A DNA stretch of 60,000 nt from positions 3,234,356 to 3,294,355 of the forward strand of contig CAIIXF020000005.1 in NCBI GenBank assembly GCA_903813345.2, in the 5' to 3' direction. Below, in pieces: positions 1 through 11,000 of this stretch. The DNA comes from Owenia fusiformis. Its lineage: Eukaryota; Annelida; Polychaeta; Sabellida; Oweniidae. Numbering within the stretch: position 1 is the first letter of the stretch; every line of letters begins with the position of its first letter. Both the position numbers and the translations under genes were made by a program. The notes beneath the pieces were generated by a model. The model ran no database searches. It had not been told where the DNA came from and saw only the letters and a program-made list of their open reading frames with translations.

Positions 1-159
1 TATGCCTGTGAAATCTCCTCCACACGTGCGCACGTATACGTAGTACTAACTCCCTTACATGCGCGAATCTCGCCCACATCCGTTTTGCCTGTGTATTCTC
101 CTCTACACGTGCACGTAGTACTTACTAATTCGCCCTAATTCCCCTGTTTCACATCTTCG

Positions 160-1000
160 CACAGATTGGTGGGGTAAACGGGGGTACGGGGAAACGGGGG
201 TACATACTCATGCATTTACATATCTCCTATACACTTCATCCTATTATATTACGTACCGTGGTTGGCGGGGTAAACGGGGTAGATACTCTGACATGTAATT
301 ACATATCTCCTTTACACTTCATCCTACTATACGTATCGTGGCTGGCGGGGTAAACGGGGTACATACTTCACATGTATTTACATATCTCCTATACACTTCA
401 TCCTACTATAAGTCATGTAAGTACCGTGGTTGGCGGGGTAAACGGGGTAGATACTCTGACATGTATTTACATATCTCCTATACACTTCATCCTACTATAC
501 GTACCGTGGCTGGCGGGGTAAACGGGGTACATACTTCACATGTATTTACATATCTCCTATACACTTCATCCTACTATACGTACCGTGGCTGGCGGGGTAA
601 ACGGGGTACATACTTCACATGTATTTACATATCTCCTATACACTTCATCCTACTATATTACGTACCGTGGTTGGTGGGGTAAACGGGGTAGATACTCTCA
701 CATGTATTTACCCATCTCCCATACACTTCATCCTACTATAGGCGTACCGTGGCTGGCGGGGTAAACGGGGTACATACTTCACATGTATTTACATATCTCC
801 TATACACTTCATCCTACTATATTACGTACCGTGGTTGGTTGGGTAAACGGGGTAGATACTCTCACATGTATTTACCCATCTACCATACACTTCATCCTAC
901 TATACGTACCGTGGCTGGCGGGGTAATCGGGGTACATACTTCACATGTATTTACATATCTCCCATACACTTCACACTCAAAGCCACTTAAGTGTGAAATA
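160..1000. repeat. Tandem array 1, ~80-bp units, two alternating subtypes
   Basis: About ten head-to-tail units of roughly 78-88 bp share the core GGCGGGGTAAACGGGGTA followed by an AT-rich part with ACATGTATTTACATATCTCC and CACTTCATCCTACTATA. Two subtypes mostly alternate: one has GCTGGCGGGG and TACATACTTCACATG, the other GTTGGCGGGG and TAGATACTCTGACATG, giving a dimeric higher-order unit of about 165 bp. Long open frames here arise only because the unit lacks stops in some frames; I do not call a gene. The G-rich core recurs, inverted, in the array at 3492-4585. Confidence 0.9.
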
Positions 1001-1157
1001 GATTTTGTTAAAAAGTGAAAAAAATTCTAAAATGTTTTTTCAAATAGACATATAGTATATATCTGTATACAATTGTACATTCGTTACCCAAGGCATTTAA
1101 GTAAACTCCAAGGGAAATTGGCGAATTTTCAAATTGAAATTAGGGTCCGTCTCAAAC

Positions 1158-1721
1158 ATGAATTCCTTAAGTAATGCGGGCTCAGCGGGTCATTATGACA
1201 GTTTGATTCAAAGAAACGCAAATTCTTTGGCACGCTCTGTAACTAAGAAAGATCGAGGTAGTAAAAAAGGTTGTAGGTGTGGTGTCAACCGAATAAGAAG
1301 TGGAAAAGAAATCTTATGCTGTGTAGGTAGAAGATGCCCATGTTCTTCAAAAAATGCAAAATGTCAGCAATCGTGTGCTTGCCCTTCAAAAAATTGTAAC
1401 AATGGTAAACCAAAAAAGGAATTAAATGTGAAAAAAACTAGAAGGAGACTAACAAAAGCCAGCAAGAAACATGTAACATCTTTCGAATATTTGTCGAACA
1501 ATTTGCAAGAAATTAATACTGGGCCGACGGATAAATTCCAATTTTATCTTATTGCCGTGATCATGGGCTCTGATAGAGCCCATGCCGTGATATACAGATT
1601 GCTAATAAAGAGAAAGGGTAAAGAAACGGTAGACGTGAATAGGGTTTATGAGATATATACTGTAAGTGCATCGACGCAATTAATAAAAGAAGAATGGCAA
1701 ATGATTCGATTACGAAAATGA
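1158..1721 (+). CDS. Orphan ORF with MSL2-type CXC cysteine cluster
   Basis: This uninterrupted 187-codon frame starts at ATG 1158; the same frame is open upstream to a stop at 1098, so an upstream exon is possible. Residues about 32-80 carry the cluster C-R-C-G ... C-C ... R-C-P-C ... C ... C-A-C ... C-N, the spacing of the CXC domain of MSL2, which binds DNA and coordinates zinc. A basic stretch (KKTRRRLTKASKKH) follows, then about 75 residues I do not recognise. Neither an MSL2 RING finger nor introns are visible. CXC domains also occur in transposon-derived proteins, so this may be the tail of a mobile-element or domesticated gene rather than a host regulator. It lies between two tandem arrays. 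Expression is unknown; a pseudogene is possible. Confidence 0.45.
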   Translation: MNSLSNAGSAGHYDSLIQRNANSLARSVTKKDRGSKKGCRCGVNRIRSGKEILCCVGRRCPCSSKNAKCQQSCACPSKNCNNGKPKKELNVKKTRRRLTKASKKHVTSFEYLSNNLQEINTGPTDKFQFYLIAVIMGSDRAHAVIYRLLIKRKGKETVDVNRVYEIYTVSASTQLIKEEWQMIRLRK

Positions 1722-3491
1722 ACATAAAACAAGTAAAACGTGTTGTCACAAATATAGACAAAAATGAATTTATACTATATTCCAAAGTATGTAAACGAAA
1801 TTCTTAAAATACAATTGCCTTTAAACGTTTGATATTGTGGTAGACTTTGCCATTTTCACTATTATTGCCTCGTGGACGATGGTTTACACTAGACATATGG
1901 CGCGCATCGCCCCGTGATGTATAAAGTTAGCAAAGAAGATGTGCAGCTGAGATAGGAGGATGAACTTTAACATATTGAATTTTGTTTTCAAAATATAAAT
2001 TATCCATACTTTGCAAATTTCAAAATACCATCTTAAGTTAGTACATGTTCGAAATGTGTATTGGGAAAATTTAATATCATGATCACTTGTTATAACACGA
2101 GGATCACTTTCTTTTACATTAGGCGTAGATATAAGCATATACGCATTTTTAATAATAGCTTAATGTCGCACCCATCGCACCCCCCCCCCCCCCCCCCCCA
2201 TCTGACGGCCCTGGATTGGATACTGTTCCTACTCAGCCAATTGTTTTTAAAAATGCTTGCGGTCAATTGTTCCACACACATGCAGGTAAAGCTTTATACG
2301 GAGATCCAACTCCATACGTTGATCATCTCGTATATATACCGTTTTGTAAGTTCATTGAACTTATACTGATCATGAAAACTTTGAAATAATCAACTTGTTT
2401 ATGTCATGACACGCTTTAAAGGATTATGACTCACTTTAAAAGATCGTGTTTATAATACACTACAACTACTAGGACACGGAAGTAAGCATTTAAGTATAAT
2501 GTGCATAATCTACACGTGCATTCACAGTTTCTAGTTGATGGAGCTTTTCTATATCGGGAATAGTTATGTTCCATTAAGTACAATTTGAAATTGATTTTAG
2601 TAAATATAATAGTTCGACATGACCCTTTAAAGTATACGTATACGTATAAGTTGTACTTTCACTTATGTGCGAAATCTCTCTAGTGTTTTAAAGTATTTAC
2701 GAATTAAATAACAGGTAGATAGATATATATTGACACAGATAAATTTTATTGAAAATATCCAAAACTTCTAATTGTGAATCTTAAATCATGTTTGTAAATT
2801 AAAATAATGATGAAGGAAAATATGATATTTATTTGCTATATGCAGAGAATTTGAAGTTTCAAAACAGCAATATTTACACATTAACCAATGGGCCAGTTGT
2901 AGAGAACAACCTAGTAGTTAACTGCCATCTATACGAGTCCTGGCTCCCATCATGAACATAACAATAAATACGTCCTCACCAACAAAATTTAATAAATAAT
3001 ATTCAAGATGTGTCAGTTTTTAACATCATTCTGGTAAAAATAAAAAATGGAAATGAACTGCACTTTTAATCAATGAAATGTTAACGCACGGCGCACAACG
3101 CAAGGTTACTAGGAATACATTGGTAAAAGGTGCATTTTATAAGAATAATATCAACATTCTTCATAACAATTAAATTTATTACCATTCTTAATAAACATAG
3201 TTACACATAAGCTTCATTCACTTTAGTAAGTACCCAATATTCAAGAAATGTTTTTTACTAGTTATTATTACAAATACACAGGCAAGGCTTTATGTAGATG
3301 TATCTGTGAAATGACTATATCACAACCAGACAGGATTATTTATTAAAAACCAATTAAATAAATGTCCATACTTTATATAGTTATTTGGGAGTCAAACCAA
3401 AACCAAAAAATGTAAGTTTTTTAGTGTACATCCACACAACTAATGCAACATTGTGTAAACAAATCATTTAATATGGATAAGATATACATAA
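1722..3491. other. AT-rich intergenic stretch, no gene seen
   Basis: I see no exon with coding character on either strand. The only notable item is the 20-base C tract at 2180-2199. The small open frames here have no recognisable domain. Confidence 0.6.
2180..2199. repeat. Poly-C tract, 20 bases
   Basis: An uninterrupted run of twenty C in otherwise AT-rich DNA. Confidence 0.95.
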
Positions 3492-4585
3492 GGATATGTA
3501 CCCCGTTAATCCCGCTTCCCAGGTTATGTATAGGTGCCTGACACAGTGTAGCAATGCACAGTGTTTATGTATACATGTAGGAGCTTGAAACAATGTAGTA
3601 ACTAATATATTCTATGTAACATGTAAAGGTATGTACCCCGCTTACCCCATGGTATATGTAGGAGCTGTCTCACAGTGTAGCAATGTAGAGAATACATGTA
3701 AAGGTATGCACCCCGCTTACCCCGCTTACCCCACCTCCATGGCATGTGTAGAAGCTGCCTCACAGTGTAGCAATGTAGAGAATACATGTAAAGGTATGTA
3801 CCCCGTTTACCCCGCTTTCCAGCCTATGTATAGGTGCTTGACACAGTGTAGCAATGTGTAGCAATGTATAGTATACATGTAAAGGTATGCACCCCGCTTA
3901 CCCCGCTTACCCCACCTCCATGGCATGTGTAGAAGCTGCCTCACAGTGTAGCAATGTAGAGAATACATGTAAAGGTATGTACCCCGCTTACCCCGCTTTC
4001 CAGCCTATGTATAGGTGCTGGACACAGTGTAGCAATGTAGAGTATACATGTAAAGGTATGCACCCCGCTTACCCCGCTTACCCCACCTCCATGGTATGTG
4101 TAGAAGCTGCCTCACAGTGTAGCAATGTAGAGAATACATGTAAAGGTATGTACCCCGCTTACCCCGCTTTCCAGCCTATGTATAGGTGCTGGACACAGTG
4201 TAGCAATGTAGAGTATACATGTAAAGGTATGCACCCCGCTTACCCCGCTTACCCCACCTCCATGGTATGTGTAGAAGCTGCCTCACAGTGTAGCAATATA
4301 GAGAATACATGTAAAGGTATGTACCCCGCTTACCCCGCTTTCCAGCCTATGTATAGGTGCTTGACACAGTGTAGCAATGTGTAGCAATGTAGAGTATACA
4401 TGTAAAGGTATGCACCCCGCTTACCCCGCTTACCCCACCTCCATGGTATGTGTAGAAGCTGCCTCACAGTGTAGCAATGTAGAGTATACAGGTAAGGATA
4501 TGTACCCCGTTTACCCCGCTTTCCAGCCTATGTATAGGTGCTTGACACAGTGTAGCAATGTGTAGCAATGTACAGTATACATGTT
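3492..4585. repeat. Tandem array 2, alternating ~90/81-bp units (171-bp dimer)
   Basis: Two unit types alternate strictly. One has TACCCCACCTCCATGG and TGTGTAGAAGCTGCCTCA; the other has TTCCAGCCTATGTATAGG and TGACACAGTGTAGCAATG. Both start GTATG(C/T)ACCCCGCTTACCCC and end TACATGTAAAG. The dimer period is exactly 171 bp between 3887, 4058 and 4229; an 8-bp GTAGCAAT duplication makes other dimers 179-181 bp. Since 171 is a multiple of three, a 57-residue peptide repeat stays open, which looks like a coding sequence but is a by-product. The CCCCGCTTACCCC core is the reverse complement of the core of the array at 160-1000. Confidence 0.93.
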
Positions 4586-5017
4586 GCATGGTTAGAAATG
4601 GCTAAGTGCCGTGACATTTTAGCTCGTGACTGCTTACATGGAACCGCAGCCCGCTCGAGCAAATATGAGACCCCTAGGCTTACATAGAACCCGTCCTCTT
4701 TTTGTAGAAGTGTAGTTTAGTTTGTGATTGAGTAATTGTTGAACGGGAATTGAACGTACGGTACGTTTTAGTAAAGATTTTGAACTAGAAATACATGCAG
4801 TTCTTGTTTGAACCTCTCCGAAAAATCTCGGATGTTCATGGTTTTATATTTTTTCTGAAATGAAGGAAAGAGACGGTCGCCTCTGACCGATGCTCTGTAT
4901 ACCGCATAAAGGTTTGTACACATATTATAATTTTAATGTAAGTCATTTTATATCATGAAGGGCTCGATGATATTACTTTTGATTCACGGGTAAAATATTC
5001 TATTTTGCCTTGAGCAG
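4586..5017. other. Region upstream of first visible SRCR exon
   Basis: I looked for a signal-peptide exon or promoter for the SRCR gene and found none that I can support. A short ATG frame near 4831 hits a stop within nine codons. The 5' end of the SRCR gene may lie upstream of the tandem arrays or outside the window. Confidence 0.5.
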
Positions 5018-8000
5018 ATACCTGCTGTTGTCGCATGTAAGACGCCAATGAGGATAAGAGGAGGCCCCTCAAATTCAACAGGTAGACTAGAGATCTACAA
5101 GAGAGGTGAATGGAGATCTTTTTGCGGAACAACCCTTGACTATGAGCCAAAAGCTCTCAACTTTATTTGTTCAATGGCTGGAGTTGAAGCAAAAAATCCT
5201 ATGGTCGTGGGAGCAAATGCATTTGGACAGGTCCTTAGGCCATATTGGATTTTTAATCATGACGTAACAGCTCAAGGGGTGATATTTTATCATGATGGTA
5301 GAAAGTGTACTCATGAGGTCACCCGATACTTAAGTATCGTTTGTCAAAGAGATGAATGGGGTGAGTCATTAAATTACATAGCCGTAGGCAGCGGGGGTTC
5401 GATGGGTTCGAACGAACCCCCGGTCAGGATTTCCCAAAATATCATTTTGCGGAAAAATGCATATAACCAGAAATATTAAATTACTGTGCTATTTGAAAAC
5501 TACATATATGAGCAGTAAATGATTTAATATTTGTTATGGTGAACATGAGAGCCTTATTTTGTTAAAAACATGTCATAGTGAAGTTACATTTCCCTCAAAA
5601 CGTTTGGCAACCTTAGGCACTGGGTGAGATTTAAGGAAAGACCCCAGAGCATCATGAGATTTTACATTTAGAAATAACAATAATTTCGCACAATTAACTT
5701 AAAAGCTGCTTCTTCTTGGACAAAATAACCCATCTTTGGCAATGGCTAAATCAGTCCTTTGAAGGAATTTTGTTTTAAGCCAGTTCTGGTCCAATACGAA
5801 GTTATTGAAAGTTATTGAAAACAATGCAGACGTCCCATACTCCGAATGATTTTACAACATTGACGAATAAATATATGGAATAGTCGCAATATTGATAAAA
5901 CACATGTTCTTTCAAATGTGTACATCTCTGTTTTGTTTTATTTCAATTAAAATTTAAAATATTTCTTGGGACGTCCCTGGGGCTGGCAAGTCCCGAAATC
6001 AATTGTGTTAAATAATAAAAAACGTTGTGAAATGAATTATTTAAAAGCGTAAATCATTTATAAACACAAGCATTGTTCAAATTTATTCATTCTTACATGT
6101 GTTCAGTATTTATTTACCCATCACTTTTCCAAAGAAAATCAATCATTGCAAAAAATGATTTTATTTTTTTCAGATACACTCCACTCATCTAAGAGATTGT
6201 ATGGAATTCAAATTGTTATCGTTCCAGTTTACTTGCTCTCCATTTTCATGTCAATGTCATGATATGTTTAGCAAATAAATAAAAGAAACATTGAAAATCA
6301 TATGGTATTAATCTTCAAATAACGAAGGCCTAATTTGTTATCAAGCCGTCTGAACTTAACAAAATAACAGACGCTTGTATTTATATATGATTAATTATAT
6401 CAACTAAAACGTTTTATTATCAATTGGGGTTGATCTGCTCCGGGGGACTTACCACTGAGCTCCGGGGACGTCCAAAGAAATATTTTTAACTTCTTAAAAC
6501 ATATAGCATAACCGAGACCCATTTATTTGAATAATAGATATTTTTATCAGTAATACCACTATCCCGGATAGTTTAAAAAGCCTTCGTGTAAACGTTGTGA
6601 AAAGTTATCATAGAAGAACGATCTTTCGGAGTATATGGGTGTTTGCGTCAATTTCAATAACCTTGCATTTGATCCGAACTGGCTTCCAACAAAATTCTTG
6701 AAAAGCAATGATAAGCCATTGCATGAGGTGATTTATTTTGTCCTAGATGAAGTAGCTTAAGTTAAAGAATAAATTGTGCGAAATAGTTGATATTCCTTGG
6801 AAACAAATCATGCTCCAGGGTCTTCCAGAAATCGGACGAAATAATGGTGGATTTGGGGCAAATCAGATTTCATGATATTTATTCAGTAAAAGATTCACCG
6901 AAATATATTTTGATGCAGAAAATTAATTATAAGTTGTCTGGCTTTTTGCACGTTGCCTGTTTATTTTACTTTGTGAACATTAAAGTTACAAATCATTTTT
7001 ACGTCCTGTGTTATTTCAATGGGAGACGTTTCTTGATAAAGCCTATTACTTTCAGTAAATAAAGACATCATTTTTGTTAAATAAAATTCAAATTCAATTG
7101 TCTACTTAACTTAATGAAGGTACTAAAGTGAATTATATTTCCCCTCTCAAAATAGTTTTTTCTTTACAAATTATGCATATAAGAATTCAAACCTAAAGAT
7201 GCTTTAATACATGATCCAATGGGTTAGTTAGGATTGCCAAACTTTTGGAGGGAGTGTAATTGTACAAATTGCATTATTTAAAGAACCCTAATGAAGGGGG
7301 GGGGGGGGGGAATTTGTGAATAACATAAAATTAAAACAGAACCCCCGGTCACCAAATCCTGGCTACGCCACTGAATTAGTCTCTAAGAAACATTGGGCTT
7401 ATTGAAAACCAATCGTGTTCTTCGAATTACAACAAGGATGATTGGCAGCCATTATTCAAACCCCATCTTCCATTGCCTGGCGTGAAACAAAGTTCTTTTT
7501 AGACCATGCTAGTATTTATCCAATACCAGAACTAATAGTCCTGGAATTGGATAAGCTAATAGTTCAATGGAATATGGACATCAACCAAATTATCTCCGCA
7601 AGGCAGAGGATCGAATTTAAATAACGGCTTCCAATCACCCTAGGTAGTAAAATTTAAATAGGGACTATACACCGAATTAGTAAAATTGAAAAAATGGGGG
7701 ATAGGGGAGAGTAAAAAATATATATAAGATTTGGAAAAGGGTATCATGATAATTCCGCTTGCAATAACATTCAGGAATATGCAAAAAATCAAAGGTATCA
7801 TCAGGTAGTATTTTTTACCTTTCAAAATTCATAACATTAAAATCACGCCTGGTGATCCTAAAAATGGGACAGAGGGGGGCAGCAGGCACTTCTGCTAGAA
7901 AATTCAACAATTCTGGAAGATCTATTTTTTCAAGAAAAGGTTTACCATTGAATTGCCAAATGGATAGGCGCGTATGGTAAAATATGTTAGGGCTTCTGAG

Positions 8001-11000
8001 TTTTTCTCTGAACCGATACGGTACGAAAATAATTAAAATGGGATGGAGGGGGAGTGGATGGAAGGGAGCAATATTTCTATGAAGTGAAACAACTTTACAA
8101 GAAAAATGTATTTGAAAAATGAACTCAGTAACCTTAGTAAGAAACTGGATGTTACACCACAAAAGAATGAAAATGGGGAAATTTGGAGTTATAGGACTTT
8201 AAGTAACATCTCTTATCATGTCATATTTACATATTGCTCATCCCTCCGTAGATTTTTTTATATATTGTTTGGAAACTTATTCTATAAGGTCAGCAAGGCA
8301 TTAATTTAGTTATGATAACGTTACGTACAAGTTTTTATTACAGGTCGTGCAGACTATTGTTGCTTGATTAATAGCAAAAACAGTGAATTTTGCACGTTGA
8401 TGTTATGCCTTTTTTAATAGATCTCATATCTTACCCCCCTATCATACCAAACTAGTTCTTACCCGTTCTTGCCAGTCCAACGAAAACGTCGTAAAACGGG
8501 CTCAATCTGGCTGTGGTCGGGAAATATGTCTGAAATAATTAGCTTCTTCGTTCTTAAACAGTCTTCAATACGTCCATCTTGTTCGCAGTTCGTTCAGGTC
8601 GCACCACATCGGTGTGCAACGTCGTAGAACGCGTCCCTTAGTCTAGAAGGTCAACATGACCTGATTACAGAACGGTATGGTCGCCATCGAATTTTGAATC
8701 GATTCAAAATTTTAACATCACATTCCCGTCTGAGAACGTTCATAAAGTTCGTAAATAGACCTTAGAAAGTTGCAGCTACGTTCATTCCGTTCGCACACAG
8801 TTTCAAACCAGTTTTGAAGAACGCAGTGGCAACTTGTTTGGTGTGATAGCTATATATTTTTGCTAACTCGTTCATAAGCAGTGTTAAATACGTTCTTAAT
8901 CAGTTTAAACCCGTTTGCAATTAGTTCTACCCCGTTCTCAACACGTCCTCAGACAGTTCAACTCGTTGTTAAAACGCCCCTAGTAGGATTGAAGTACGAC
9001 GGTTCCGTTCGTAGTAAGTCCAGCTCGTCGTTAGTACGTTGTCACTCGTTCTAATTGTAGAACGTGACGACCACGAGAACATTTTGAGCATTGTCTAAGT
9101 TCTAGAGGACCTACCCGTTCGAGTACGTTCGATGAAGTTTGTAAATAGATCCCAAACGGTTCTTAGTAGGTCCAGTCCGTTCGTACACAGTTGAAGCCCG
9201 TTTTCGAGAACGTAGTGAGAACTAGTTTGGTGTGATAGTAGAGTTAGAAGCGTATTGGTTTTCACGATCACCGGGGGTGAAAATGTAATTGAAATGATAA
9301 TTTCCTTTAATCAATTTGAATTTTAGATATTGCTTCAGAGGTCCGTATTATCGGAACACGTGATTATTATGGGAAAGTTGAAGTCAAGCAATATGGATAC
9401 TGGGGAGGAGTGAGTCAAATTACAGGAAATCTTTACAAAGTCGTGTGCAAACAATTGGGCTTCAATCCAAAGAATGCTTTTAAAATGCAACGTCCCTATT
9501 GGCCATGGCGACCTTTAAACCCAACATTTAGGAATTTCTTTTACTGTACAGGTACTAATTCATTTCAAGCAAATCAAAAACCTGAATTGTTGTTTAGATT
9601 TACGGAGCAACTCATTAGATCGAGATTAACTCTATTTGACTTAACGTGAAAAACGTAAAAAATATCGTTTAATCTTTTTTATTGACTCATACACTTTAAA
9701 AGTGCCCAGAAAGCACCAAATAGCATCTTAGAATTGTTAAATTTTCTAAGGAAGTAGGCCATCCCTCACATCTCCCAAAACAATTGACAAAAATGTCTCA
9801 GACACATTTTAGGCGCCCAGACTTCATCAAATAGCACCTTTATATGGTCAATGTTTCTGGGGACAGATATGGGGGACAAACACTTGCTCCCCCTCTGGAA
9901 CCTCAACCCTACCTCCCCCTTTGACACCCCCAGACCCCCAAAATTTGAAAAAATTGTGATTGTTGTTCATTTTTTATTGACTCATACACTTTAAAAGTGC
10001 CCAGAAACTTCAGAAAGCACCAAATATCATCTTAAAATTGTAAAATTTTCTAGGAGAGTTGGTCACCCATCACATCCCCCATAAAACTATATGAATTTCA
10101 TGTATTATCTCAGAGTCACTTTTAAAGAGCCCAGACATCATCAAATAGCACCTTGAAATGGTCAATGTTTCCGAGGGAAAACCCCTTGCTCCCCCTCTGG
10201 CATCCCCATCCCACCTCACCTCACCCTTTTATCCTCTTTGACACCCCCCAAAAAATTGAAACATATTTTTTATTTACTCATACACTTAAAAAAGTGCCCA
10301 GAAAGCACCAAAAAGCATCTCAAAAGTGTAAAATTTTCTGGGGGGGGGGCACTCCTCACACCCCCACAAAACAATTGGGAATGTTTGGAAGTTGCATTTG
10401 TTAATTTTAAACACTTTAAAAGTGTCCAGAAATCACCAGGTGTCATAATGAAATCATAAATAATTCTGACACCGCATCCCAAAAACTAAAGCATTCATTT
10501 AATCAAACACATAAAAAATGCTCAGAATTAACCAGACAGCATCTTGAATTAGTAAAATAATTACAAAAATCAGAATTTCTTTAAATTGATTCTATTGCCT
10601 TCTAGGACACCCTCCTATTCCTATGTTTTTTCCAAATTGCTCATACAATATTTAGTCAAAAAACAATATGAAAACAATAAAATACTACAAAATATGCTGA
10701 GTGGCCTTAATATGGAGAATAACTAACCCCCCCCCCCCCCCCCTTCTGACTTACGCGATTTGATTTACGCGGAAAAAATGACAATTTTATTTTCTCTATT
10801 AAAAACCGCACCCCCCTTGGATAAAAGTGTCTTACAGGCCTGATCCCTCCTGTTGACCCATCCCCTCCGTTTCATTTTAATTACTGGTGATCCACTCGAT
10901 TACGCTGGTTACCGAAACGGTTCGTTTCGGTAACAAAATGTCGGAACATAGAAGCTACGATTTTTCTATTTTCCTTTTTTCACACCTTGTAGGCAGAATT

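Noticed and set aside
338-1018. Several overlapping frames with repeated HTSHVFTYLLYTSSYY-type peptides
   Set aside because: They follow the ~80-bp tandem unit exactly and appear in several overlapping frames, as expected of stop-free repeats.
3631-4565. 57-residue peptide repeat with cysteines (MHPAYPAYPTSM...)
   Set aside because: The 171-bp dimer is a multiple of three, so the frame stays open. No start context, splice signal or domain supports a gene.
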